The notes under the pieces: generated by a model
What the model was told of the DNA's origin: nothing
The model's database searches: none
The model's input: the letters and a program-made list of their open reading frames with translations, nothing else
From: Streptomyces hydrogenans
Lineage (GTDB): Bacteria > Actinomycetota > Actinomycetes > Streptomycetales > Streptomycetaceae
Direction of reading: 5' to 3'
Assembly (NCBI RefSeq): GCF_014656075.1
Contig: NZ_BNBS01000010.1
Span: forward strand, 62,587 to 121,546
DNA length: 58,960 nt
In this document: in pieces, positions 23,049 through 31,651 of the stretch
Layout of the letters: the number at the start of each line of letters is the position of its first letter
How positions within the stretch are numbered: position 1 is the stretch's first letter
Position numbers and translations under genes: made by a program

Positions 23049-25856
23049 TCACTTCCGCCCGTCCTCGGACCCGACCGTCCTGGTGCGTCGGGCCTCCCGG
23101 TCCAGCGCGAGCCACACCCGGTCGCGGGTGACGGGCAGTTCGGTGAAACGGATGCCCGTGGCGTCGCGCAGGGCGTTGGCGAAGGCGGGGGCGACCGGGT
23201 TGAAGGGGCTCTCGCTCATCGACTTGGCACCGAGCGGGCCGATCGCGTCGGAGGTCTCGGTGAAGTGGACCTCGGTGCGGGGCACGTCGGCGTACTGGGG
23301 AAGGCGGTAGCGCCGGAAGGCCGCCGTGGTGACCTCGCCGCGCCCGTCGATCCGGACGGTCTCGAAGAGCGTGGCACCCAGGGCCTGGGCGACGCCGCCC
23401 TCGACCTGGCCCCGGCACTGCATGGGGTTCATGACCTTGCCCGCGTCGGCCGAGTGGACGCTGCGCAGGATGCGGATCTCGCCGGAGCCGGGGTCGACGG
23501 CGATCCGGAACCACTGAGCGTTGAAGGCCACCGAACGCGGCGAGCCGCCCCAGTGCCCGTCGGCCGCCAGTTCCTCCGCCGCGCCGAGCGCGTGCCCCGC
23601 CTCGTACAGCTCCTTGAGGGTGACGAGCCGGCCGGCGCAGTCGACGGACTCGGCGCCGAGGACGCACAGGTGCCGGGCCACGCCCGTGTGGCGGGCGGCC
23701 AGGGTCCGCAGCCGCTCGGCGAGGGAGGTGGCGGCGAGGAGGACGGCCTTGCCGGCGACGACGGTGCCGGCGGAACCGAAGGCGCCGGTGTCGTGGCGGA
23801 CGACGTCGGTGTCGGACTGGCGGACGGCGATCCGGTCCTCGGTGGTGTTCAGGGCGCCGGCGGTGATCTGTTCGTGGACGGTGGTGGTGCCGTTGCCGAA
23901 CTCGGCGGTGCCGACGGCGATGTCGTACGTCCCGTCCTCCAGGAGCGAGACGCGGGCGTCGGCGTAGTGGCCGCCGGGCGGCCCGGTGGCGATCATCGCC
24001 ATGCCGGTGCCCTGCCCGACCAGCCACCCCTCGGGGGCGTCCTCGGCGCTGCGGTCCTCGGCCATCGCCTTCCGGACGACGGACAGGCACTGGTCGAGCC
24101 CGTAGGAGGCGATGTACAGGTCCTCCTCCTCGCCGATCGGGCTGTGCATCGCGTCCCCGGGCCCGATGATGTTCTTCTCCCGGAGGACCAGCGGGTCCGT
24201 GCCGAGACGGCGGGCCAGCTCGTCCATGACGGACTCGACGGCGAAGGTGACCTGGCCGAGGCCGTAGCCGCGGAAGGCGCCGGCCGGGACGACGTTGGTG
24301 TAGACGGAGTAGGCGTCGACCTTCTTGTGCGGGGCGCGGTAGACGGCGAAGGACTCGCCGACGCTGTGGAACATCACCGCCGGGCCGTGGTTGCCGTAGG
24401 CGCCGGTGTTGGCCACCACCCGCATCTGGACGGCGGTCAGCGTGCCGTCGGCGCGGGCCCCGACCTTGATGCCGATGGTGAAGGGGTGCCGGGTGGTGGC
24501 TCCGTAGAACTGTTCGGCGCGGGTGTACTCCAGCTTCACCGGCCGGCGCAGCTTCAGGGCGGCGAGCGTCACGACGTCCTCGGTGAGCATCTCCTGCTTG
24601 CCGCCGAAGCCGCCGCCGACCCGGCCCGCGATCACCCGGACCTCGTCCTCCGGCAGGCCGTACAGCGCGCACAGCGCCCGCCGGGTCAGGAACGGCGTCT
24701 GGGTGGAGGAGCGGACCGTGAGGCGTTCGCCCGTGCCGTCCTCCTTCGGTTCGAAGTACGCGACGCAGCCGTGGGTCTCCAGGCTGGCGTGCTGCACCCG
24801 CTGGGTGCGGAAGGTCTCCTCGTACACGACGTCCGCCTCGGCGAAGCCGTCCTCGACGGAGCCGATCTCGCCGTGGACCTCGCCCGCCACGTTGTTCTCG
24901 ACCCGGGCGATGCGGACCTCCGGCCCCTTGCCCGCGTGGATCACGGGGGCGCCGGGGCGCATCGCCTCCTCCGGGTCGACGACGTACGGGAGTTCCTCGT
25001 ACGTCACCTCGATCCTGCGGCAGCCCTCCTCCGCGGCCTGCTCGCTGTCGGCGACGACGGCCGCGACGCGCTGTCCGACGTACCGCACCACGTCGTCGAG
25101 GACGCGGGTGTCGTCGGGGTCCTCGGTGGGGTGTTCGTGGCGGGCGGAGGAGTACAGGGTGTCCGGGGCGTCCTCGTGGGTGAGGACGGCGACGACGCCG
25201 GGGACGCGCAGCGCGGCCGACGTGTCGATCGCGAGGATCCGGGCGTGCGGATGCGGGGAGCGCAGCAGCTTCATGTGGAGCAGGCCGGGGACCTCGACGT
25301 CGAAGGTGTAGCGGGCCGTGCCGGTCACGACCTGGGGGCCGGCGGGGGCGGCGACGTTCCGGCCGACCGCCTTTCCGGCGCCGGGCCGTTCGACGTGCCG
25401 GACGCCCCGGACGGCGTCCTCGATCGCCCGGTAGCCGGTGCAGCGGCAGATGTTGCCCTTGAACGCCCGGGGCAGGTCGTCCAGCTTGCCGTCGTCGTGC
25501 GGGGTGCCGCGCTCGGCCTCCAGGGCGGCCGTCGTCATCAGGAACCCGGCCGTGCACATGCCGCACTGGTAGCCCTGGGCGTCCAGGAACCTCTGCTGGA
25601 CGGGGTGGAGTTCGCCGTCCGGGGAGGCGAGTCCCTCCACGGTCGTCACCGCCCGGCCTTCGGCCCGTACCGCCGGGTAGAGGCAGCTGTGCACCGGTTC
25701 GCCGTCGACGTGCACGGTGCAGGCGCCGCAGTCGCCCGCGTCGCAGCCCTTCTTCACGCCGAACCAGCCCCGCTCCCGGAGGTAGGTGCGCAGGCACTGG
25801 CCGGCGCGCGGTTCGGTGTCGAACGGGCGTCCGTTGACCTGGATGTCGAAGCTCAT
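23049..25856 (-). CDS. Xanthine dehydrogenase-type oxidoreductase, [2Fe-2S] and Mo-cofactor subunits fused
   Basis: A protein of 935 residues. Residues 1-150 hold two [2Fe-2S] clusters: C38, C43, C46, C58 (plant-ferredoxin type) and C98, C101, C137, C139 (alpha-helical type). From about residue 165 the Mo-cofactor domains follow, with AGRVGGGFGGKQ, VVPAGAFRGYGLGQ and GSAGTVVAGKAVLLA. The conserved catalytic Glu appears to be E882 in GAKSMSESP, where relatives commonly read GxGE or similar. Electrons would pass Mo to Fe-S to the FAD subunit encoded upstream (ATGA overlap). Substrate is unknown; purines are suggested only by family and by the divergent PucR-type gene. No signal peptide, so cytoplasmic. 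Confidence 0.88.
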   Translation of the reverse strand: MSFDIQVNGRPFDTEPRAGQCLRTYLRERGWFGVKKGCDAGDCGACTVHVDGEPVHSCLYPAVRAEGRAVTTVEGLASPDGELHPVQQRFLDAQGYQCGMCTAGFLMTTAALEAERGTPHDDGKLDDLPRAFKGNICRCTGYRAIEDAVRGVRHVERPGAGKAVGRNVAAPAGPQVVTGTARYTFDVEVPGLLHMKLLRSPHPHARILAIDTSAALRVPGVVAVLTHEDAPDTLYSSARHEHPTEDPDDTRVLDDVVRYVGQRVAAVVADSEQAAEEGCRRIEVTYEELPYVVDPEEAMRPGAPVIHAGKGPEVRIARVENNVAGEVHGEIGSVEDGFAEADVVYEETFRTQRVQHASLETHGCVAYFEPKEDGTGERLTVRSSTQTPFLTRRALCALYGLPEDEVRVIAGRVGGGFGGKQEMLTEDVVTLAALKLRRPVKLEYTRAEQFYGATTRHPFTIGIKVGARADGTLTAVQMRVVANTGAYGNHGPAVMFHSVGESFAVYRAPHKKVDAYSVYTNVVPAGAFRGYGLGQVTFAVESVMDELARRLGTDPLVLREKNIIGPGDAMHSPIGEEEDLYIASYGLDQCLSVVRKAMAEDRSAEDAPEGWLVGQGTGMAMIATGPPGGHYADARVSLLEDGTYDIAVGTAEFGNGTTTVHEQITAGALNTTEDRIAVRQSDTDVVRHDTGAFGSAGTVVAGKAVLLAATSLAERLRTLAARHTGVARHLCVLGAESVDCAGRLVTLKELYEAGHALGAAEELAADGHWGGSPRSVAFNAQWFRIAVDPGSGEIRILRSVHSADAGKVMNPMQCRGQVEGGVAQALGATLFETVRIDGRGEVTTAAFRRYRLPQYADVPRTEVHFTETSDAIGPLGAKSMSESPFNPVAPAFANALRDATGIRFTELPVTRDRVWLALDREARRTRTVGSEDGRK

Positions 25857-26689
25857 CGGGCACCTTCCCCGGGGGTGTGGGTCAGTTCGCGGCGGACCTC
25901 CTCGGCGAGGCGCAGGCCCATGTGCCTGCGCCACTCGGGCAGTCCGTGGATGTCGTCGAACCATTCGGGCCCGGTCACCGCCGCGTCGATCACCGCGCGA
26001 AGCCGCCCGGCGGTCGGCGGCAGCGGGAACCAGAAGCGGAACGGGCGGGTGGTGGCGGCGGTCACCGTCACCGCCATCGACCCGTCCACCGGGTCGAGCG
26101 TTCCGATCACCAGGGCGCCGGAGCGGCCCAGCCCGTACAGCGACGCCTGCCGGAAGGCCGTACGGCACTCCAGCGCCCGCCCGGGGAGCGTCACCGACCG
26201 CAGCAGCTCGCCCTCCGCCAGGTCCTTCACCCCCGCGCCCCGGATGAAGTCGGCCACCTTCACCTCGCGCGTCGACCCGTCCTGGGCCATGAGGAGACAG
26301 CTGCCGTCCAGGGCGGCGGTGAGCGAGATCATCGGCCCGGCGGGGAGGCCGTTGCACAGGTTCCCGCCGACGGTCGCCATGTTCCAGATCTTGAAGGAGG
26401 CGAGGAAGGCCCGGCAGCACTGTTCGACGAGCGGGGCCGCCGGGGCGTCCAGGAAGCGCCTGCCGTGGCGGGACAGTTGGGCGATGGTGCAGGTCGCGGC
26501 GATCTCCAGCGAACCGTCCGGGTGCCGGGTGAGCGGCTCCCAGTCCATCCGGCTCAGGTCGACCAGCCGCCGCAGGCGCGGCTGGGGCTCGGAGAACAGA
26601 TACGTCCCGCCGCCCAGCCACGCGTCCCCGGGCCGCCAGGGCTCGCGCGTCCGCGCGTCCCTGACGTCCGTGATCGTGTTCAGATCCAT
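25853..26689 (-). CDS. FAD-binding subunit of the xanthine dehydrogenase-like enzyme
   Basis: A protein of 278 residues with the CoxM/XdhB-type FAD motifs: WLGGGTYLFSE at about residues 24-34 and MATVGGNLCNGLPAGPM at about 104-120, followed by a C-terminal CO-dehydrogenase-flavoprotein-like domain (FRQASLYGLGRSGALVIGTL). It is the first gene of the two-gene enzyme operon and its stop overlaps the start of the fused Fe-S/Mo subunit. It accepts electrons from the Fe-S clusters and delivers them to NAD+ or another acceptor. The acceptor cannot be told from sequence. Confidence 0.88.
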   Translation of the reverse strand: MDLNTITDVRDARTREPWRPGDAWLGGGTYLFSEPQPRLRRLVDLSRMDWEPLTRHPDGSLEIAATCTIAQLSRHGRRFLDAPAAPLVEQCCRAFLASFKIWNMATVGGNLCNGLPAGPMISLTAALDGSCLLMAQDGSTREVKVADFIRGAGVKDLAEGELLRSVTLPGRALECRTAFRQASLYGLGRSGALVIGTLDPVDGSMAVTVTAATTRPFRFWFPLPPTAGRLRAVIDAAVTGPEWFDDIHGLPEWRRHMGLRLAEEVRRELTHTPGEGAR

Positions 26690-26853
26690 GCCGCCCCTGC
26701 CTCCCGGCCGATGTCTTCAGGCCAGTGAAGCCCGGCGCGGCCCCCCTGCACGACTGGACGGGGACCCGGAAAACATCCATCGGTCAGCCCTCCCCGCTGG
26801 ATGATCAACCAAGAGGCATTTTCGACAAGAGCCCGGGCATTTACGATGCACCG

Positions 26854-26880
26854 ACTCACACCTGCCTCGTGAATGTGAGT
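26854..26880. promoter_or_regulatory. Candidate operator in the divergent oxidoreductase/PucR-type promoter region
   Basis: Perfect 7-bp inverted repeat ACTCACA - 13 nt - TGTGAGT located 36 bp upstream of the PucR-type start and 165 bp upstream of the FAD subunit. Symmetry and position suit a dimeric regulator site, most simply for the adjacent PucR-type protein. No other copy was recognised by eye. Confidence 0.4.
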
Positions 26881-26915
26881 GCGGGCATGGCCCGCGACTG
26901 CGCAAGGAGCCTCAT

Positions 26916-28445
26916 ATGCACGTCGACCACCTCCTCCGCCTCGACCGCCTGGACCTCTCCCTCGTCTGGGGCGACGAGGCGCTGCTCGGCCAAGAGATCG
27001 CCGGGGTCACCGCGACCGATCTGGAGGACCCGGCGCGCTTCCTCCAGCCGGGAGAGGTCGTCCTGAGCGGGCTCGTCTGGTGGAGCCGCGACGGCGGCGC
27101 CGCCAAGACCGACCGCTTCGTCTCCGCCCTGCGCGAGGCGGGGGCCGTGGCGCTGCTGGCCGGCGAGGAGACCCACGGCCACGTGCCGCGCGAACTCCTC
27201 GACGCCTGCCGCAGGCATCGCGTCCCGCTCGTCGCCGTGCCCCCGCACACCAGCTTCCGGGCCATCACCGAAGCCGTCTACCTGCGCCAGTGGGCCGAAC
27301 TCAACCGCCACCCCGCGAGCCACCACGCCCTGCCGGAGAACGTCCGCCTCGATCTCGACCGCGCCCTGGAGCACCGCGCGACGGCCGGCGAACTCCTCGA
27401 CCGCGCCTTCGCCCACCTCGGCACGCCGGTCTGCCACCTCCTCACCGCCTCGGGCCGTACCGTCGCCCGCACCGGCGCCGCCACCGGGCTCCCCGCGAGG
27501 GAGTCCCTGAAGGCGCTGGCCGGCGCGCGGGGCACGACGCTGCGGATCGAGGCGGAGGGAACCGACTTCGACACCTGGTACCTGCACCTGCCCGAGGAGG
27601 GACGGGTGCCGCCGAAGATCCTCCAGGAGATAGCCGAACTCCTGGGCCGCCACCGGCGACGGGAGGACAGGGGACGGGCCGAGCGAGGCCCCGCGGCCGG
27701 CCGGCTGCTGGAGGCCATCGGCACGCTCCGCGCCGACCCCGGCCGCCTCCAGCGCGCGCTGGCCTCCTGCGGGCTGGCCGGCCGGCCCTCCTACACGGTC
27801 GTCGCCGCCGCTCTGGAACCGGACGGGAACGCCGGGGCCGACGGCGTCGCCGCGCTCACCGAGGCCCTCGGACACCTCCCGTCCACCCCGTTCGCCGTCG
27901 CCCTCGGCGACGACGACGCGGCGACGGCCGTCCTCGCGCACGGCGACGACACGACGCACGTGACGACGGAACGTCTGCGCGAGGTCGCGGAGCTGATCCG
28001 GTCCTGCCGTCCGGAGAGCGCCTGGCGCGTCGGCCTGAGCGAGCCCGTCGCCGCGACCGCCCTGAACACCGCCCTCGCACAAGCCCGTCACGCCCTCGCC
28101 GGGACCCGTACCTCGGCGCCGTCGTCACCGCGGGTCGCACGCCTGCGTGATCTCGACGGGCTGGAGATGCTCCTCGCCGGCGTCCCCGGGCACGTGCGCG
28201 AGATCTACCGCGAGACCGTCCTGGGCCCCCTGACGAGAGCCGGACGAGGGTCGGCCGCCATGCTCCTGGAGACCCTGGAGGTGTTCCTGGCGCACGACTG
28301 CTCCTGGACGCGGACCGCGGAGGCCCTCCACGTCCACGTCAACACCGTCCACTACCGCGTCGCACGCATCGAGACCCTCACCGGCCGCGACCTGTCCCGC
28401 CTCGACGACCGGGTGGACCTGCGCGCCGCGCTGCTGAGCCGCTGA
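26916..28445 (+). CDS. PucR-family transcriptional regulator
   Basis: A protein of 509 residues, AAGGAG upstream of the ATG. The N-terminal 125 residues are a PucR domain (VDHLLRLDRLDLSLVWGDEA, LQPGEVVLSGLVWW, LDACRRHRVPLVAVPPHTSF). The middle is a GGDEF-like/CdaR middle region, and the C-terminus is the HTH_30 domain (VFLAHDCSWTRTAEALHVHV, NTVHYRVARIETLTGRDLSR). PucR proteins activate purine or other nitrogen catabolic operons. Here the gene is divergent from the xanthine-dehydrogenase-like pair, so it is the likely local regulator; a palindrome lies between them. Confidence 0.88.
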   Translation: MHVDHLLRLDRLDLSLVWGDEALLGQEIAGVTATDLEDPARFLQPGEVVLSGLVWWSRDGGAAKTDRFVSALREAGAVALLAGEETHGHVPRELLDACRRHRVPLVAVPPHTSFRAITEAVYLRQWAELNRHPASHHALPENVRLDLDRALEHRATAGELLDRAFAHLGTPVCHLLTASGRTVARTGAATGLPARESLKALAGARGTTLRIEAEGTDFDTWYLHLPEEGRVPPKILQEIAELLGRHRRREDRGRAERGPAAGRLLEAIGTLRADPGRLQRALASCGLAGRPSYTVVAAALEPDGNAGADGVAALTEALGHLPSTPFAVALGDDDAATAVLAHGDDTTHVTTERLREVAELIRSCRPESAWRVGLSEPVAATALNTALAQARHALAGTRTSAPSSPRVARLRDLDGLEMLLAGVPGHVREIYRETVLGPLTRAGRGSAAMLLETLEVFLAHDCSWTRTAEALHVHVNTVHYRVARIETLTGRDLSRLDDRVDLRAALLSR

Positions 28446-28458
28446 CGCCGCGAGCGGC

Positions 28459-28857
28459 TCAGGGCAGGTCGATGTGGACGCTGGTCGACTTCACCCGGGC
28501 CGTCACCGTGACGCCGACCTCCAGCGCCAGCTCCTCGACCGCCTCGCGGGTCACCAGGGACACCAGCCGGTGCGGGCCCGACTGCACCTCCACCTGCGCG
28601 GCCACGTCGTCCACGCGGACGCCGGTCACGATCCCGACGAAGGAGTTCCGCACCGACGTCGGCACGTCGTCCTCGGGCACCGCGTGCAGCCCGGCGCCTC
28701 GCTCCTGGGCGAAACGGGCCAGGGCCACACCCTCGATCACCCGTCGGCCGGCGCCGTCGCGCACCATGGCCAGCCTGCCGCCGTCCGCCCACCGGCGAAC
28801 GGTCTCCGAACTCACTCCGAGCAGCCGCGCGGCCTGCCCAATGCTGTACGACGCCAC
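28459..28857 (-). CDS. Second HTH-MOP (TOBE) regulator
   Basis: A protein of 132 residues from GTG. It is a clear paralogue of the 21908 product: YSIGQAARLLGVSSETVRRW, NSFVGIVTGVRVDDVAAQVE, HRLVSLVTREAVEELAL, ARVKSTSVHIDLP. It has the same HTH-plus-single-MOP architecture and should bind molybdate or tungstate. It converges on the PucR-type gene with 13 bp between stops. The -10 element TAGAGT lies only 6 nt before the GTG, so it too is probably leaderless. The two copies bracket the molybdenum locus. Confidence 0.83.
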   Translation of the reverse strand: MASYSIGQAARLLGVSSETVRRWADGGRLAMVRDGAGRRVIEGVALARFAQERGAGLHAVPEDDVPTSVRNSFVGIVTGVRVDDVAAQVEVQSGPHRLVSLVTREAVEELALEVGVTVTARVKSTSVHIDLP

Positions 28858-28863
28858 CCTCGC

Positions 28864-28869
28864 ACTCTA
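28864..28869 (-). promoter_or_regulatory. -10 element of a leaderless promoter (second HTH-MOP gene)
   Basis: TAGAGT on the minus strand, 6 nt upstream of the GTG start at 28857, matches the TANNNT-N6/7-start arrangement of leaderless genes. No good -35 hexamer is visible and no Shine-Dalgarno site fits in the gap. Confidence 0.5.
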
Positions 28870-29074
28870 GGCCACGGCCCCGCCCCGGGGGTCGCGCGGA
28901 GGGCCCGCCGGGTGCGGCCCTCATGATCACGTCCCACCGGCCGGCGCCCCCGGAATTCCCGGTAATGCCTCAGTAACGCGGCCCTCCTAGCGTGTGGCAG
29001 CGCTCGGTCCCCGCTGGTGAGAACCACCTGCCGGACCGGCGGTCCCCCCGTTTCGGAGAAGCGAGTTCCCTTTG

Positions 29075-31651
29075 ATGAATGTCTCCCGCACACCCCGGCG
29101 CCGGGGCGGCGCGTGGGCGGCGGTCACCCTCGCCGCCGTGCTCGGCGGTTCGGCCGTCGTGCTCCCCCAGTCCGCCGCCGCCTCCGCCCCGCGGCAGGCC
29201 CGCGTCGACGCCGCCGTGCTCGACGCCGTCTCGGCCGGCGAGCGGTCACGGTTCTTCGTCGTCCTCAAGGACCAGGCCGACCTCTCCACCGCGAAGCGCG
29301 CGAAGGGGCACGGCGCCCGGGCGAAGTCCGCCTTCGAGGCCCTCCGGACGGAGGCGGCGGACAGCCAGAAGCCGCTGCGCGCGTTCCTGGACCGCAAGAA
29401 GGTCGGGTACGAGTCGTACTGGATCGCCAACACCCTGCTGGTGACCACCGACGACAAGGCCGTCGTCGAGGAGCTGGCCGGCCGGGCGGACGTGGCGAGC
29501 ATCGTCAAGGAGCGGACGTACCGCCTCGACGGCGTCGAGGCCGCCTCCCGGGACACCGGTGCCGCCGGCTCCGCGACCGCCGCCGGGGCCGCCGGTGACG
29601 CCACCCCGGAGTGGGGCGTCGCGGACATCCGGGCCGACCAGGTCTGGGACCAGTACGGCGACCGCGGCGAGGGCGTCGTCATCGCCAACATCGACTCGGG
29701 CGTGCAGTACGACCACCCGGCGCTCGTCGGCAACTACCGCGGCAACCTGGGCGACGGCGCCTTCAGCCACGACTACAACTGGTACGACCCGACCGGCCAG
29801 TGCGGCACCGGCGGCACCCCCTGCGACAACAACGGCCACGGCACCCACACCATGGGCACCATGGTCGCCTCCGGCGGGGCCGGCGTCGCGCCCGGCGCCA
29901 CCTGGATCGCCGCCAAGGGCTGCGAGTCCAAGTCCTGCTCCGACGCGTCGCTGCTCGCCGCCGGGCAGTGGATCCTCGCGCCGACGGACCGCAACGGGCA
30001 GAACCCGCGCCCGGACCTGGCGCCGAACATCGTCAACAACTCCTGGGGCGGCGGTGACACCACCTTCTACCAGGACATCGTCGAGGCGTGGAACTCCGCC
30101 GGCATCTTCGAGGCCTTCGCCGCCGGCAACGACGGCGACGGCACGACCTGCTCCACCGCCCACGCGCCCGGCTCCCAGGCCCCCTCGTACGGCGTCGGCG
30201 CCTACGACTCCACCGGGAAGATCGCCTCCTTCTCCGGCTTCGGCCCCTCCCTGGTCGACGGCTCGGCGAAGCCGAACATCTCCGCGCCGGGCGTCAACAT
30301 CCGCTCCACGTGGCCGGGTTCGACGTACAACACCATCAACGGCACGTCGATGGCCACGCCGCACGTCGCGGGCGCCGTCGCCCTGCTGTGGTCCGAGGCC
30401 CCCTCGTTGGTCGGTGACATCGACGCCACCCGCGCGCTGCTGAACGGCGCCGCCCGCGACGTCGACGACACCCACTGCGGCGGCACCGCCGGGATGAACA
30501 ACGTCTGGGGAGAGGGCAAGCTCGACATCCTCGGCGCCGTCGACGCCGCCCCGCACACCGCCGCCGTCGTCACCGGCCGCGTCACCGACGGGGCCACCGG
30601 CGCCCCGCTCGGCGACATCGCCGTCAAGGCGACCGGCGACGCGGCCACCCGCACCGTCACCACCAGGGCCGACGGCTCGTACCGGCTGACCCTGCCCGCC
30701 GGAGACTACGCCCTCACCCTCGGCGGCTACGGCTACGCCGCCGCGGGCCAGACCGGGTTCGAGGTCACCGCCGGCGGCGACACCACCAAGGACTTCGCGC
30801 TCGACGCCGTCCCGCACCACGCCCTCACCGGCACCGTCCTGGACGTCACCGGCAAGCCGCTCCCCGGCGCCACCGTGAAGGTCGCGGGGACGCCCGTCGC
30901 CGCCGTCACCACCGACGCCTCCGGCCGCTTCACCGTCCCGGACGTCGCCGAAGGCGCCTTCACCCTCACCGCCGCCCCCGCCGCCCCGGTCCGCTGCAAC
31001 GGCCCCGCCGCCCAGCCGCTCACCGTCGACGGGGACGAGACCGCCACCGTGCGCCTGCCGAACCGCACCGACGCGGGCGGCACGTACAGCTGCGCCCCGG
31101 TCGCCTCCTCCTGGATCGCGGGCGGCACCAAGGTCGCCCTCACCGGCGACGAGGACGCGACCACCGTGTCCCTGCCCTTCCCGGTGCGCCACTACGGCAC
31201 CGCCTACACCCGCGCGTCCGTCACCACCAACGGCCTGGTCAACTTCCTCGCACCGCGCCTGGGCGACTACGCCAACACCGCCCTGCCCAGCACCACCCAG
31301 CCGCACGGCGTCGTCGCCGCCTTCTGGGACGACCTGGTCCTGGACAAGAAGTCCAGCGTCCAGACCGCCACCACCGGCACCCCCGGCGCCCGCCGCTTCG
31401 CCGTCGTCTGGAACAACGCGGCCTTCGTCGCCGCCCCCTCGGTCCGGATCTCCTTCGAGGCCGTCTTCGACGAGGCGACCGGCGCCGTCACCCTCCAGTA
31501 CAAGGGCATCGGCTCGAACCCGCTCCAGCGGGGCGCCTCCGCCACCACCGGCATCGAGAACCAGGCCGGCACCGACGGCCTCGGCCACTCCTTCGACTCC
31601 GCCGTCCTCAGCGACGCCACCGCAATCCGCTTCACCCCGAAGGGCGCGTGA
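29075..31651 (+). CDS. Secreted subtilase (S8) with carboxypeptidase-regulatory-like repeats
   Basis: A protein of 858 residues. It has a twin-Arg-rich signal region and an Ala-rich cleavage area near residue 35, then an inhibitor-I9-type propeptide to about residue 150. The S8 catalytic triad is intact: D207 in IANIDSGVQYDH, H255 in NNGHGTH, S425 in NGTSMATPH. Two carboxypeptidase-regulatory-like beta domains follow (VTGRVTDGATGAPLGDIAVK and LTGTVLDVTGKPLPGATVK), then a C-terminal jelly-roll-like domain (TNGLVNFLAPRLGDYANTAL, VVAAFWDDLVLDKKSSVQTA). The ATG at 29075 is preferred over TTG 29072; GGAGAAG lies 14-20 nt upstream. The stop overlaps the next gene's start (TGATG), coupling the two secreted proteins. 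Confidence 0.9.
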   Translation: MNVSRTPRRRGGAWAAVTLAAVLGGSAVVLPQSAAASAPRQARVDAAVLDAVSAGERSRFFVVLKDQADLSTAKRAKGHGARAKSAFEALRTEAADSQKPLRAFLDRKKVGYESYWIANTLLVTTDDKAVVEELAGRADVASIVKERTYRLDGVEAASRDTGAAGSATAAGAAGDATPEWGVADIRADQVWDQYGDRGEGVVIANIDSGVQYDHPALVGNYRGNLGDGAFSHDYNWYDPTGQCGTGGTPCDNNGHGTHTMGTMVASGGAGVAPGATWIAAKGCESKSCSDASLLAAGQWILAPTDRNGQNPRPDLAPNIVNNSWGGGDTTFYQDIVEAWNSAGIFEAFAAGNDGDGTTCSTAHAPGSQAPSYGVGAYDSTGKIASFSGFGPSLVDGSAKPNISAPGVNIRSTWPGSTYNTINGTSMATPHVAGAVALLWSEAPSLVGDIDATRALLNGAARDVDDTHCGGTAGMNNVWGEGKLDILGAVDAAPHTAAVVTGRVTDGATGAPLGDIAVKATGDAATRTVTTRADGSYRLTLPAGDYALTLGGYGYAAAGQTGFEVTAGGDTTKDFALDAVPHHALTGTVLDVTGKPLPGATVKVAGTPVAAVTTDASGRFTVPDVAEGAFTLTAAPAAPVRCNGPAAQPLTVDGDETATVRLPNRTDAGGTYSCAPVASSWIAGGTKVALTGDEDATTVSLPFPVRHYGTAYTRASVTTNGLVNFLAPRLGDYANTALPSTTQPHGVVAAFWDDLVLDKKSSVQTATTGTPGARRFAVVWNNAAFVAAPSVRISFEAVFDEATGAVTLQYKGIGSNPLQRGASATTGIENQAGTDGLGHSFDSAVLSDATAIRFTPKGA

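Noticed and set aside
23025..26804. 1259-codon plus-strand open frame over the oxidoreductase genes
   Set aside because: Gly/Ala/Val/Asp-rich antisense shadow; the minus strand carries intact Fe-S, Mo and FAD motifs.
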